The notes: a model not told the origin generated them from the letters alone. A DNA stretch of 64,000 nucleotides from an uncultured Mucilaginibacter sp. (GCF_913773635.1 NZ_CAJYGQ010000009.1:186001-250000); one strand, 5' to 3'. Counted from the first letter of the stretch, positions 47,199 through 56,820 are shown. Made by a program: numbers and translations.

Positions 47199-48293
47199 AT
47201 GACCTCTTACAATAATACCCGCGCAACTCTTGCTATTGCAAAAGCCAGTTTACGTTCAATATTCCGCAGCCCATCGGCAGTGGTGTTTAGCCTGCTGTTT
47301 CCCTTGATATTCATTGTCATTTTTGCCAATATTGGTGGCGGAGCGGTATCGGTTGATGTAGGACTAGCCAAAAGCTCGGACACGCTCAATCCAATATACC
47401 AGCTACTTAAAAACTACAAGGTTGTTCGCATTATAACTAAGCAAAGCCAGGCCGAAATGAATAAAAATCTTGATAAAGGCAGCCTGGATGCCATTATTGA
47501 TATACAAAAGCGCAATGGCTTACCTGCATTTACTATTGATGTAAAGTACACAGCTGCATCTCAGGAGAAAGGGAATATGCTGCGCTCAATGCTCAAAAGT
47601 TTACTATACCAATTTAACACACAAGCCATGCCTAACAATGCGCAAAAGGTTGCCACCATGACGGAAACAACCATTAAGGGCCGCGAGTATAAATACATTG
47701 ACTTTATTTTGCCGGGTCAGTTAGGATTTTCGTTACTTAATATAGGTGTATTTGGTACTGCATTCGTTTTTTTAAGCCTGCGCCAAACCCTGGTTATTAA
47801 GCGCTTCTTTGCTACACCGGTGAAACGGTACAGCATTATAACGGGCGAAATGCTGGCACGGGTAAGCTTTGCCCTTTTAGGAGCTATTGTTATTATAAGC
47901 GTTGGCCATTTTGCTTTTGGCTTTACCTTAGTTAATGGCATAGTAACCGTGTTAAACATGCTACTGCTCTCCTTTGCAGGCTTAATTATATTTATGGGTT
48001 TTGGTTTCATCATATCAGGTGTTGCTAAAAATGAAACCAGCATCCCGCCGTTATCCAACATCATCACCTTACCTCAATTTTTGCTTTCAGGAACGTTTTT
48101 CTCAACCGCAGCCTTTCCATCATGGTTACAGCCTGTTAGTAATGCACTACCGCTTACCCATTTAAATAATGCTATGCGTAAAGTAGCTTTTGAAGGCGCC
48201 GGCTTGGGCGATGTTACCCATCAGCTGTTAATACTTTTGATATGGGGCATAGGCATCTATGCAGTAGCCATAAAAACCTTTAAATGGGAATAA
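47199..48293 (+). CDS. ABC-2 type exporter permease
   Basis: A 364-residue inner membrane protein. One N-terminal transmembrane segment (AVVFSLLFPLIFIVIFANI) is followed by an approximately 130-residue extracytoplasmic domain, then five segments starting at LPGQLGFSLLNIGVFGTAFVFLSL. The motif LPQFLLSGTFFSTAAFPSWLQPVSNALPLTHLNNAMR is typical of ABC-2 permeases. With the upstream ATPase it forms a homodimeric-type exporter. Confidence 0.9.
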   Translation: MTSYNNTRATLAIAKASLRSIFRSPSAVVFSLLFPLIFIVIFANIGGGAVSVDVGLAKSSDTLNPIYQLLKNYKVVRIITKQSQAEMNKNLDKGSLDAIIDIQKRNGLPAFTIDVKYTAASQEKGNMLRSMLKSLLYQFNTQAMPNNAQKVATMTETTIKGREYKYIDFILPGQLGFSLLNIGVFGTAFVFLSLRQTLVIKRFFATPVKRYSIITGEMLARVSFALLGAIVIISVGHFAFGFTLVNGIVTVLNMLLLSFAGLIIFMGFGFIISGVAKNETSIPPLSNIITLPQFLLSGTFFSTAAFPSWLQPVSNALPLTHLNNAMRKVAFEGAGLGDVTHQLLILLIWGIGIYAVAIKTFKWE

Positions 48294-48323
48294 TATTTTC
48301 TTAACAATAATTTCATATTACTA

Positions 48324-48359
48324 TATATTTGCGCCTTTGTTAATCTTTTCTTAACAAAG
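48324..48359 (+). promoter_or_regulatory. Promoter -7 element and 5' hairpin of DUF2490 gene
   Basis: TATATTTG (48324-48331) matches TAnnTTTG. CTTTGTTAA (48335-48343) pairs perfectly with TTAACAAAG (48351-48359) around a 7-nt loop, so the predicted transcript would begin almost with a hairpin that ends 7 nt before the ATG. Confidence 0.5.
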
Positions 48360-48366
48360 CCGTTAT

Positions 48367-49056
48367 ATGTTTCGCAAGCTTGTAATAATTCTTTTCATCA
48401 CAGCAATCTGCAAATCGGCAGTAGCACAATATAACGGCTTAGGTGGCTGGAACGTACTGACCATAAATTTACCGGGTAGCACCGAGCACCGCTGGGGCGG
48501 ATACATGGAAGCGCAAAACCGTAACTACGGCGTTACCAATACTTTTTATTACTATGAAGTTAAAGGCGGGGTAAGCTACAACTTTGACAAAAATAATGCT
48601 GCCTTGCTTGGTATCGGCCGTTATATAACTTATGATTTCGAAGATATTGACGACGGGCCACAATTGGAAGAATTTAGGTTTTGGCAGCAATTTACATCAA
48701 ACCAATATTTAGGCCGTATAAGATTTGAGCACCGTTACCGCATCGAACAGCGGTGGTTTAACACCGGCTATCGTAACCGCTTCAGGTACAGGTTTAGCGC
48801 CATTACCCCTATCAACAAACCCAAAGTTGAGCCGGGGGCATTGTATGGAATTGTTTATGCCGAACTTTTTTTCAATAACAAAGAACCTCATTTTGAGCGC
48901 AGCCGTTTTGCCGGTTTACTTGGTTACCAGATAACCAAGCCCTTTGCAATTACCGCAGGCATCTTGCATCAGTTTAATAGCTCGGCCAACAGTAACCGTA
49001 AATATTATTTACACCTGAATGCCATTTACAACATTCAACGTAAGGCAGCCAAATAA
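48367..49056 (+). CDS. DUF2490 family outer membrane protein
   Basis: A 229-residue protein with signal peptide (MFRKLVIILFITAICKSAVA-Q) and beta-barrel strand pattern. GWNVLTINLPGSTEHRWGGYMEAQNR, FRFWQQFTSNQ, and RIRFEHRYRIEQRW are typical of DUF2490. Role unknown; probably a small outer membrane barrel. It follows the ABC exporter but has its own promoter. Confidence 0.85.
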   Translation: MFRKLVIILFITAICKSAVAQYNGLGGWNVLTINLPGSTEHRWGGYMEAQNRNYGVTNTFYYYEVKGGVSYNFDKNNAALLGIGRYITYDFEDIDDGPQLEEFRFWQQFTSNQYLGRIRFEHRYRIEQRWFNTGYRNRFRYRFSAITPINKPKVEPGALYGIVYAELFFNNKEPHFERSRFAGLLGYQITKPFAITAGILHQFNSSANSNRKYYLHLNAIYNIQRKAAK

Positions 49057-49151
49057 GACTTCATCGCTGAAAATCTCAATAGCACTCTAAGCTTCATATT
49101 AAGATATTGTAAAGCCAACACTAAGTATTCACATTTACTTTTTGATTGTCA

Positions 49152-49178
49152 TAATTTTGCGCTTATCTTAGCGCGCAA
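49152..49178 (+). promoter_or_regulatory. Enolase promoter with overlapping dyad
   Basis: TAATTTTG (49152-49159) fits the -7 element, and TTGCGC (49157-49162) and GCGCAA (49173-49178) form an inverted repeat, with GCGC-8-GCGC nested, covering the predicted start. It may bind a regulator or form a 5' hairpin. Confidence 0.45.
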
Positions 49179-49190
49179 TAAATTGTATAA

Positions 49191-50516
<1,326 letters not shown>

Positions 50517-50532
50517 TCACTCGTAATTAAGT

Positions 50533-50559
50533 CACACGGTTAATTTGAATAACCGTGTG
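50533..50559. repeat. Inverted repeat after eno
   Basis: CACACGGTTA pairs perfectly with TAACCGTGTG around a 7-nt loop, 8 bp before the eno terminator. It has no T tract; it may protect the mRNA 3' end. Confidence 0.6.
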
Positions 50560-50566
50560 CTTAAAC

Positions 50567-50596
50567 AAAAAAGCCACTTTAGTAAGTGGCTTTTTT
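50567..50596. terminator. Bidirectional terminator, eno / response regulator
   Basis: A6-GCCACTT pairs perfectly with AAGTGGC-T6 around the loop TAGT, between the convergent eno and response regulator genes. Confidence 0.9.
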
Positions 50597-50624
50597 GTTT
50601 TATAGCATATAGCTTGTATTTACT

Positions 50625-50993
50625 TTACGATATATGTTTTTCAACAATAGCAAATAAGTCGCTTAGCTCAAACGGCTTTTTTAGATAACCATCGGCCATA
50701 CCGGCCTCAGCTACTTCTTTTATGTTACTAACCGCTGATACAATAACGATGGGTATATGGCTGGTAACAGGATGGCTTTTAAGTTCTTTACTTAATTGTT
50801 GACCATTCGCATCGCTTTTCCAGTCGGTTAACCAATTATCAAGTAAAATAAGATCGGGGTTAATTTCAGCTACGTTTTTTAAAATTTTGGCATCTTCTGA
50901 ATCCACAACTTCATAATCATGCTCTTTTAAAGCATAAACAATGGTATCGCGGATGTCTTTATCGTCTTCAATAAGTAGTACTTTCTTAGCCAT
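50625..50993 (-). CDS. Single-domain response regulator
   Basis: A 122-residue receiver domain. Acidic pair in LIEDDKDIRD, phospho-accepting Asp in LILLDNWLTDW, Ser in IVIVSAVSN and Lys in YLKKPFELSDLF. The ATG at 50993 (MAKKVLLIEDD) is the family start; the frame extends 13 codons upstream without conservation. It resembles the regulator at 31634-32020. No cognate kinase is in the window. Confidence 0.88.
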   Translation of the reverse strand: MAKKVLLIEDDKDIRDTIVYALKEHDYEVVDSEDAKILKNVAEINPDLILLDNWLTDWKSDANGQQLSKELKSHPVTSHIPIVIVSAVSNIKEVAEAGMADGYLKKPFELSDLFAIVEKHIS

Positions 50994-51136
50994 GGTATGT
51001 AACGGAATTATGATAGTAAAGCGCAGAGGCACATTTGAGCCAATAAGCTAAGTTTGTTCCTCTACGCATTTATAATTATTAATTACGTTTTTTGTTTGCC
51101 GGCAAAGCATTTATTTTAAGCAAAAAGCAACACTAT

Positions 51137-51427
51137 TTAAACAAGCCGTTTAAGTACCTTAACCTCCGCCGGATTTTTGAGCAACACCGGCGATATGCGC
51201 AAAAAATGTTTGTAGTGGGGTGAATCCTGGTGCTTCTTCAAAGCATCATCATCCTGCCATTCCTCAATAATAATATAATGGCAATCTTCCTGCTCGTATT
51301 GAAAAAGCTCATATTTAATGCAACCTTCATCAAGCAGCGAAGCTTCAACAAGGCGTTTAAGCTCCATTTCAAAAGGCTCTTCTGCATCGGCAGTACAATG
51401 CAGGGTGGCTATAACTTTGGTACTCAT
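51137..51427 (-). CDS. Antibiotic biosynthesis monooxygenase (ABM) domain protein
   Basis: A 96-residue dimeric alpha/beta-barrel protein of the ABM/quinol monooxygenase group: an N-terminal strand KVIATLHC, GCIKYELFQYEQEDCHYIIIEEWQDDDALKKHQDSPHYKHF in the usual order. Members include quinone-modifying and heme-degrading enzymes, but no specific residues decide here. Confidence 0.85.
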   Translation of the reverse strand: MSTKVIATLHCTADAEEPFEMELKRLVEASLLDEGCIKYELFQYEQEDCHYIIIEEWQDDDALKKHQDSPHYKHFLRISPVLLKNPAEVKVLKRLV

Positions 51428-51494
51428 AATTGGTGGTTAGTATATAGATATAACCAACCTCAACTACAAAATGTTCGCTTTACTCAACGGTATG

Positions 51495-52070
51495 CTATGG
51501 CAGTTGATAGCATGACCGGCACCTGGGCTCATAGCTCTCCTTCTCGCCCAATAAAACGCGGTTATCATCGGGCACAAGCCGGTAAGAATATAGTGCCGGG
51601 TTACCGCATTTAACACAAACCGCATGAACCTTGGTAACAGACTCGGCCATAGCCATAATTGCAGGCATAGGGCCAAAAGGTTTGCCTTTATAGTCCATAT
51701 CAAGACCGGCTACAATAACCCTAACGCCGCGGTTTGCCAGGGCATTACAAACGTTGGGCAGTTCTTCGTCAAAAAACTGGGCTTCATCAATGCCTACTAC
51801 CTGCACATTGCTGCCTAATAATAAGATGGATGAAGAATTTTCAACAGGCGAGCATGGAATACTGGTTTGATTATGCGATACCACCTCAGCTTCAGCATAA
51901 CGGGTATCGGTGTTTGGCTTAAATATTTCTACATTCAAACGGGCAATCTGGGCACGACGCAACCGGCGTATCAACTCCTCGGTTTTACCCGAAAACATTG
52001 ATCCGCATACCACTTCAATACTCCCGCCATGCTCACTTCTCCTCCTAAAAACATCTTCACTAAACAACAT
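51495..52070 (-). CDS. tdk: Thymidine kinase, type II
   Basis: A 191-residue salvage enzyme phosphorylating thymidine with ATP. P-loop GSMFSGKT (residues 23-30), Walker B/catalytic Glu in GIDEAQFF, the lasso-domain zinc site CVKCG and CRSC, and YEPRCRSCY near the C-terminus. Monocistronic, divergent from the coiled-coil protein gene. Confidence 0.95.
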   Translation of the reverse strand: MLFSEDVFRRRSEHGGSIEVVCGSMFSGKTEELIRRLRRAQIARLNVEIFKPNTDTRYAEAEVVSHNQTSIPCSPVENSSSILLLGSNVQVVGIDEAQFFDEELPNVCNALANRGVRVIVAGLDMDYKGKPFGPMPAIMAMAESVTKVHAVCVKCGNPALYSYRLVPDDNRVLLGEKESYEPRCRSCYQLP

Positions 52071-52146
52071 TCCAAATCTTTTACAGCGGGCTAATATCAG
52101 AATTATATCTTACTTTTGATTAGCTACATTTTCAACACATCCGTAC

Positions 52147-53547
52147 ATGAAACAACAGGAAATATTAAAAAAGATAGGCAATATCCTTAAAGAGCTGAAC
52201 GAGCAATACGAATACTTACAAGCCCAGGAAGCTCATATAAATGATCTTGAACTTGAACTTTTTGCGGCTAATGCCAAGTTCCTGACAGACCATAACGAGA
52301 TTTTAAGAAAAATCAACGCCCAATATCTTAACGTTATTCCTGCCCTGTCTGAACATCAGGAGCCAGCGCAGCTTAATTTTGACAATGATATACCTCATGA
52401 GGCTGCTTCGGCCGTTAAGGAAACAAATATTTTACCGCCGCTTTTTGAAGATGCCGTAAACTACCAGAATAATAACGCAGATGCTCAGCCGCATAAAGAT
52501 GAGTTTGAAATTGAAACCTTTCATCATGAGCATAATGCGAATAAATCCACAACTCATCAGGTTGAAAGCGAGCCGTTTTATTTTGTTAATGATAACAAAG
52601 CAGAGAGCGATGTGCAGCCTGAAGAGAATGCAGATACTGCCTCAGTTGAGAAACCGATTATACTACCCGCCTCAACCGAATATAACAATGAACATAATGT
52701 AACTATTGAACCGGCTCATGAGCGTAACGAATTTAACTTTGTGCGTAATGAACCACAGGTAAGCGAAGAACCGCGCACATTTGAAATACAGAGCAGTTAC
52801 TCAACTGATGAAACAACGGAATTTCCTCACGTTAACCTGACCGAGGCCGAGGAAGAAACTCATGCAGAGGAAGCCAGAGAAGAACAAAGCGTACCTGAAA
52901 CATATGAATCGATACTGGAAAAATATGGTCAGCCATTTAATTCGCAGCCAGTCGATTCAGTGCCGGCTAACGTTGATTCAAACTATCAAGCCCCGGAAGA
53001 ATTTAATGACGCTGAACAGCCTGAAGCTTCGGAACACCAAACTTCAAAGTTTGATGAGGAAACAGCCAGTACCTTTGCCGAGCGAGAGGTAAATGTACCT
53101 GTTGCAGAGGAAAAGGCACCTGTGTTGCCGGATAATACCCAACATTACACAGAGGAACCAAAAACGTTTCATGCTCATACACCCGCTGCAGATCATAAAG
53201 AGCCGGAAGCGCAGCCGCTATCATTACATGAGCGCCTTGCAGCACAGCTTCGTGGCGATACGGTAAGTAACGCCTCCACTCAGCCGCAGCAGGCACAGCA
53301 GCAGTCTGCTGTAACCGACGTAAAATCGGCCATTAACCTGAATGATCGTATGCTGTTTGTAAAAGAATTATTCAACGGCTACGGAATGGCTTACAATGAA
53401 GCCATTGAAATACTAAACCGTTGCAAAAACTTTGAAGAAGCCGATAAATTTCTAAAAATGAATTATGTGACTAAAAATCACTGGACGGAAAAACCCTCAA
53501 CTGTAGACAAGTTCTACGCCGTGTTACGCAGAAGATTTCCACAATAA
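52147..53547 (+). CDS. Coiled-coil protein with acidic linker and conserved C-terminus
   Basis: A 466-residue cytoplasmic protein in three parts. Residues 1-60 form a coiled coil (ILKKIGNILKELNEQYEYL). Residues about 75-390 are a low-complexity Glu/Ala/Pro/His-rich linker with many PEEN- and EEPKTF-like repeats. The last 80 residues (LNDRMLFVKELFNGYGMAYNEAIEILNRC to VLRRRFPQ) are the conserved part seen at the end of many uncharacterised Bacteroidota proteins. It might act as a scaffold; function unknown. Confidence 0.78.
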   Translation: MKQQEILKKIGNILKELNEQYEYLQAQEAHINDLELELFAANAKFLTDHNEILRKINAQYLNVIPALSEHQEPAQLNFDNDIPHEAASAVKETNILPPLFEDAVNYQNNNADAQPHKDEFEIETFHHEHNANKSTTHQVESEPFYFVNDNKAESDVQPEENADTASVEKPIILPASTEYNNEHNVTIEPAHERNEFNFVRNEPQVSEEPRTFEIQSSYSTDETTEFPHVNLTEAEEETHAEEAREEQSVPETYESILEKYGQPFNSQPVDSVPANVDSNYQAPEEFNDAEQPEASEHQTSKFDEETASTFAEREVNVPVAEEKAPVLPDNTQHYTEEPKTFHAHTPAADHKEPEAQPLSLHERLAAQLRGDTVSNASTQPQQAQQQSAVTDVKSAINLNDRMLFVKELFNGYGMAYNEAIEILNRCKNFEEADKFLKMNYVTKNHWTEKPSTVDKFYAVLRRRFPQ

Positions 53548-53548
53548 C

Positions 53549-53585
53549 AAAAAGCCCGCCTGATTATAAACAGGCGGGCTTTTTT
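53549..53585 (+). terminator. Terminator after coiled-coil gene
   Basis: AAAAAGCCCGCCTG pairs perfectly with CAGGCGGGCTTTTT around an 8-nt loop, followed by a T6 tract, 2 bp after the stop. Confidence 0.92.
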
Positions 53586-53780
53586 GCTTAATGCATACTT
53601 TTAAATTATATCTTCATCCTAACGCGGGCCGTCTTGTAACTACTATATGTCCCTGTCGTATAAAAATTGCAATCAGACAAAAACCTACGGCAAAGCAAAA
53701 TCTGATCGCAATGTCATTTACAAAAATTTTAAACAAAAACCCTACTACTTCTATATACTTTATATATATTTGAAATTATA
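53586..53780 (+). promoter_or_regulatory. Promoter region of the sulfur assimilation operon
   Basis: TATATTTG (53765-53772) matches TAnnTTTG; the predicted start falls at about 53776-53779, only 2-5 nt before the leader-peptide ATG at 53781. No clear -33 TTG is seen 17-23 bp upstream, which would suit an activator-dependent promoter. Frames across 53591-53773 show no conserved protein features. Confidence 0.5.
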
Positions 53781-53846
53781 ATGAAAGCCACTAACGATTT
53801 TACCACTTGCTGTATTTGCATTTGCTGCTGTAACACAGCAACGTGA
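53781..53846 (+). CDS. Cys-rich leader peptide of sulfur operon (21 aa)
   Basis: ATG at 53781 opens a 21-codon frame starting MKATNDFTTCCICICCC and ending at TGA 53844-53846. Six of the eight codons at positions 10-17 are Cys (TGC/TGT), an extreme density in a genome where Cys is rare. It stands directly upstream of an intrinsic terminator and the sulfate-to-sulfide operon whose end product is cysteine. This is the classical form of an attenuator leader: scarcity of charged tRNA-Cys stalls the ribosome in the Cys run. The peptide itself probably has no function. The start is almost leaderless relative to the predicted promoter. Confidence 0.78.
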   Translation: MKATNDFTTCCICICCCNTAT

Positions 53847-53924
53847 GAAGGCTTTTATAGAACCGTTTTTAAGTGATTAATCTATACAACGCCTCTTCCG
53901 GTAACAACTGAAAGAGGCGTTTTT
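53826..53924 (+). promoter_or_regulatory. Transcription attenuator: pause hairpin, antiterminator and terminator
   Basis: Three alternative structures can be drawn. A pause hairpin TGCTGT-AAC-ACAGCA (53826-53840) uses the last Cys codons. The terminator AACGCCTCTT (53888-53897) pairs perfectly with AAGAGGCGTT (53912-53921), then TTT, ending 15 bp before the sulfite reductase ATG. GAGAAGGC (53845-53852), just after the leader stop, can pair with GCCTCTTC (53891-53898), with one mismatch and one wobble, and so block the terminator. Ribosome stalling at Cys codons would free this segment; a ribosome at the stop codon would mask it. Confidence 0.72.
53888..53924 (+). terminator. Intrinsic terminator inside the sulfur operon leader
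   Basis: A perfect 10-bp stem, extended by CGGT/ACTG in the loop, followed by T5 (53920-53924). Its place between a short leader frame and the operon's first gene marks it as an attenuator rather than an end-of-gene terminator. Confidence 0.85.
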
Positions 53925-53938
53925 GAATACTGTTAAAC

Positions 53939-56029
53939 ATGCAAAGTTTCAGGACCGAACTGGAGAACCCGGTAGTTGAAAAGGATATTATTGACCTTGA
54001 AAAAAAGATCAGGGCTTTTCGTGAAGGTAAAATTCATGACGAAAAGTTCAGGAGCCTGCGCCTGGCACGTGGCGTGTATGGTCAGCGCCAACCGGGTGTA
54101 CAAATGGTACGCATTAAGCTGCCGTTTGGCAAGGTTACCTTTAAACAATTGCTGCGCATTGCCGATATTGCCGATGAGTATGGCAGCGGCAATCTGCACT
54201 TAACCACCCGCCAGGATATACAAATACACTACGTTAGTTTAGACCGTACGCCCGAGCTTTGGGCAAAACTGGAGCAGGATGATATTACCCTGCGCGAAGC
54301 CTGCGGTAACACCGTACGTAATGTAACAGCCTCTCCTACCTCGGGTATTGACCCGCAGGAACCGTTCGACGTATCGCCTTATGCGCATGCGGTGTTCGAA
54401 TACTTTTTGCGTAACCCTATCTGTCAGGAAATGGGTCGTAAGTTTAAAATCTCATTTTCATCAAGCGAGGCCGATACCGGTTTCAGCTATATACATGATT
54501 TAGGCTTTATTCCTAAACTTCGAGGCGAAGAACGTGGCTTTAAAGTAATGCTGGGCGGCGGTTTGGGCGCCCAACCTTCATTAGCACATTTAGTAAAAGA
54601 GTTTTTGCCCGAGGATGAACTGATTCCTTATACCGAATCAATCATTCGCGTGTTTGACCGTTATGGTGAACGTAATAACCGTAATAAGGCGCGTTTAAAG
54701 TTCCTGGTTGCCAAAATTGGTATTGATGAAATTATACGTTTAGCCGAACTGGAAAAAACCGCAAACAAAGTAAAAGCCTTTAAAGTAAACCGCAATGCCG
54801 TACCTCAACCTGAGGCGCCGGAAGCATTTAACACCATAGAAGTAACTATTGAGAACCCTTTAAAATACGAGCAATGGTTAGCTACCAATGTATTTGAGCA
54901 AAAGCAAACCGGCTTTTACGGCGTGTTTGTGAAAGTGCCCGTTGGCGATATTCATACACCCGAAGCCTGTAAACTTGTTGACGGTATACGCGGCTTGGTA
55001 GCCGATGAAATAAGAGTTACCCAAAACCAGGGCTTATTATTAAAGTACGCACGTAAAGAATCGTTACCGGCATTGTTCAACGCCTTAAATGCGTTGCAAC
55101 TGGCCGAACCAGGTTTCGACAGTGTAGCCGATGTAACTACCTGCCCCGGTACTGATACGTGTAACTTAGGCATATCAAACAGCATGACGCTTTCAAAAGT
55201 ATTGGAAGACGTTATTTACAATGAATACGAAGACCTCATTTACAACCGCGACATTAAGATAAAGATCAGCGGCTGTATGAACTCATGCGGCCAGCATGGA
55301 TTGGCGCACATTGGCTTTCACGGAAGCTCACTAAAAGCTGATAAACGCGTGCTACCATCGGTACAGGTGCTATTGGGCGGCGGTACAGTTGGAGATGGTA
55401 TTGGCCGTGCGGCCGATAAAGTTATCAAAGTACCTGCTAAACGGGCCACACACGTATTACGTTCGGTTTTGAATGACTACAAAGAAAACGCAGTTAGCGA
55501 AGAGACATTCCATAACTATTACGATGCCAAAGGCAAGGATTACTTTTACCAGTTACTTAAACCACTGGCCGATTTGACTACCCTTACCGAAGAAGAATTT
55601 GTAGACTGGGGCCACGAAGAAACCTTTGCCACTGCCATTGGTGTGGGCGAGTGTGCCGGCGTAATGGTTGACTTGGTGGCTACTCTACTATTTGAAGCCG
55701 AAGAAAAATTGAGCTGGGGCAAAGAGGCTTTTGCCGAGAGCCGTTGGGCCGATGCCATTTACCATAGCTACAACACTTTATTGAGTTCGGCTAAAGCCCT
55801 GTTGTTAGATAAAGGTGTTAACTGTAGCACCCAGGCAACTGTAATAAAAGAGTTTGATGCACACTTTGTAGAAACAGGTTTGGTGACACTACCTGTTTCA
55901 TTTAACGATTTAGTGTTGCAAATTAATCAGAATGAACCTTCAGAAGCATTTGCTTCAGCTTACCAACAAAGCGCCGAAGAATTTTTAAACGAGATGAAAG
56001 CGAACAGAGAGGCGCTAAAATTATCATGA
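53939..56029 (+). CDS. Siroheme sulfite reductase (nitrite/sulfite reductase family) with HEPN-like C-terminus
   Basis: A 696-residue enzyme reducing sulfite to sulfide with ferredoxin-type electrons. Two ferredoxin-like/siroheme half-domain repeats (LHLTTRQDIQIHYVSL and DEIRVTQNQGLLLKYAR) and the [4Fe-4S]-siroheme Cys set Cys402, Cys408 (TCPGTDTC), Cys446 and Cys450 (GCMNSC) are complete. About 150 residues after the catalytic domain (from LTEEEFVDWGHEETFAT) are an extra helical part, with RWADAIYHSYNTLLSSAKALLLDKG resembling a HEPN domain. The operon context decides for sulfite over nitrite. Its stop overlaps the cobA start by 4 bp. Confidence 0.92.
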   Translation: MQSFRTELENPVVEKDIIDLEKKIRAFREGKIHDEKFRSLRLARGVYGQRQPGVQMVRIKLPFGKVTFKQLLRIADIADEYGSGNLHLTTRQDIQIHYVSLDRTPELWAKLEQDDITLREACGNTVRNVTASPTSGIDPQEPFDVSPYAHAVFEYFLRNPICQEMGRKFKISFSSSEADTGFSYIHDLGFIPKLRGEERGFKVMLGGGLGAQPSLAHLVKEFLPEDELIPYTESIIRVFDRYGERNNRNKARLKFLVAKIGIDEIIRLAELEKTANKVKAFKVNRNAVPQPEAPEAFNTIEVTIENPLKYEQWLATNVFEQKQTGFYGVFVKVPVGDIHTPEACKLVDGIRGLVADEIRVTQNQGLLLKYARKESLPALFNALNALQLAEPGFDSVADVTTCPGTDTCNLGISNSMTLSKVLEDVIYNEYEDLIYNRDIKIKISGCMNSCGQHGLAHIGFHGSSLKADKRVLPSVQVLLGGGTVGDGIGRAADKVIKVPAKRATHVLRSVLNDYKENAVSEETFHNYYDAKGKDYFYQLLKPLADLTTLTEEEFVDWGHEETFATAIGVGECAGVMVDLVATLLFEAEEKLSWGKEAFAESRWADAIYHSYNTLLSSAKALLLDKGVNCSTQATVIKEFDAHFVETGLVTLPVSFNDLVLQINQNEPSEAFASAYQQSAEEFLNEMKANREALKLS

Positions 56030-56820
56030 TCATAACCACTCAAAATAAAACAACTGTAAAAGAACCGAAAATCACCCTGGTAGGTGCCGGTCCCGGTGAT
56101 GCCGATTTAATTACTATTAAAGGCATGAAGGCCCTGCAAACCGCTGATGTGGTGTTGTACGATGCTTTGGCAAACGAAGAGTTACTAAGCTTTGCGCCTG
56201 AAACAGCGCATAAGGTTTACGTAGGCAAACGCTCAGGCGACCACAGCTACTCACAGGATGCCGTAAATAAACTAATGATCGATTATGCCATTAATTACGG
56301 CCATGTAGTGCGCTTAAAAGGCGGCGACCCTTTTGTATTTGGCCGTGGTTATGAAGAGTTGGATTTTGCCGCTTCTTATAGCATTCCTACTGTGGTTATA
56401 CCCGGTATATCAAGTTCAATTGGCGTACCCGGCTTACAGCAAATACCGGTAACCCACCGTGGCTTAAGTGAGAGCTTTTGGGTGGTTACAGCAACAACTG
56501 CCAGCCAGGAAATTTCAAACGATTTGTACGATGCAGCCCGCAGTAAAGCTACTGTTGTAGTATTGATGGGTTTACATAAGCTGGCCGAAATTGCCGAGAT
56601 TTTTAAGGCACAAGATAAACACCGTTTACCGGTAGCGCTTATACAAAGCGGTTCGACCAAAAACGAAAAAGTGGTAATTGGCGTTGTTGATACCATCGTT
56701 GAACTTGCCCAGGAAAATAAAGTTAAAGCCCCGGCTATGATGGTGTTTGGTGATGTAGTATCGTTACATCCAAAGTTTTCACCTATCCGCGAATTTTATG
56801 AGCTCGTTGCCCAGGAATAA
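56026..56820 (+). CDS. cobA: Uroporphyrinogen-III C-methyltransferase
   Basis: A 264-residue SAM-dependent enzyme making precorrin-2, the first step from uroporphyrinogen III to siroheme. TLVGAGPGDADLITIKG (GAGPGD at 20-25), RLKGGDPFVFGRGYEE, VIPGISSSIGVPGLQQIPVTHRG and ALIQSGSTKNEK are typical. It lies between sulfite reductase (4-bp overlap) and the siroheme-permease fusion (23-bp overlap), supplying cofactor to the reductase. Confidence 0.95.
   Translation: MIITTQNKTTVKEPKITLVGAGPGDADLITIKGMKALQTADVVLYDALANEELLSFAPETAHKVYVGKRSGDHSYSQDAVNKLMIDYAINYGHVVRLKGGDPFVFGRGYEELDFAASYSIPTVVIPGISSSIGVPGLQQIPVTHRGLSESFWVVTATTASQEISNDLYDAARSKATVVVLMGLHKLAEIAEIFKAQDKHRLPVALIQSGSTKNEKVVIGVVDTIVELAQENKVKAPAMMVFGDVVSLHPKFSPIREFYELVAQE

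Noticed and set aside
53591..53773. 60-residue plus-strand frame before the sulfur operon
   Set aside because: Composition is random, it ends inside the promoter element and it shows no conserved feature; the short Cys-rich frame after it is better supported.
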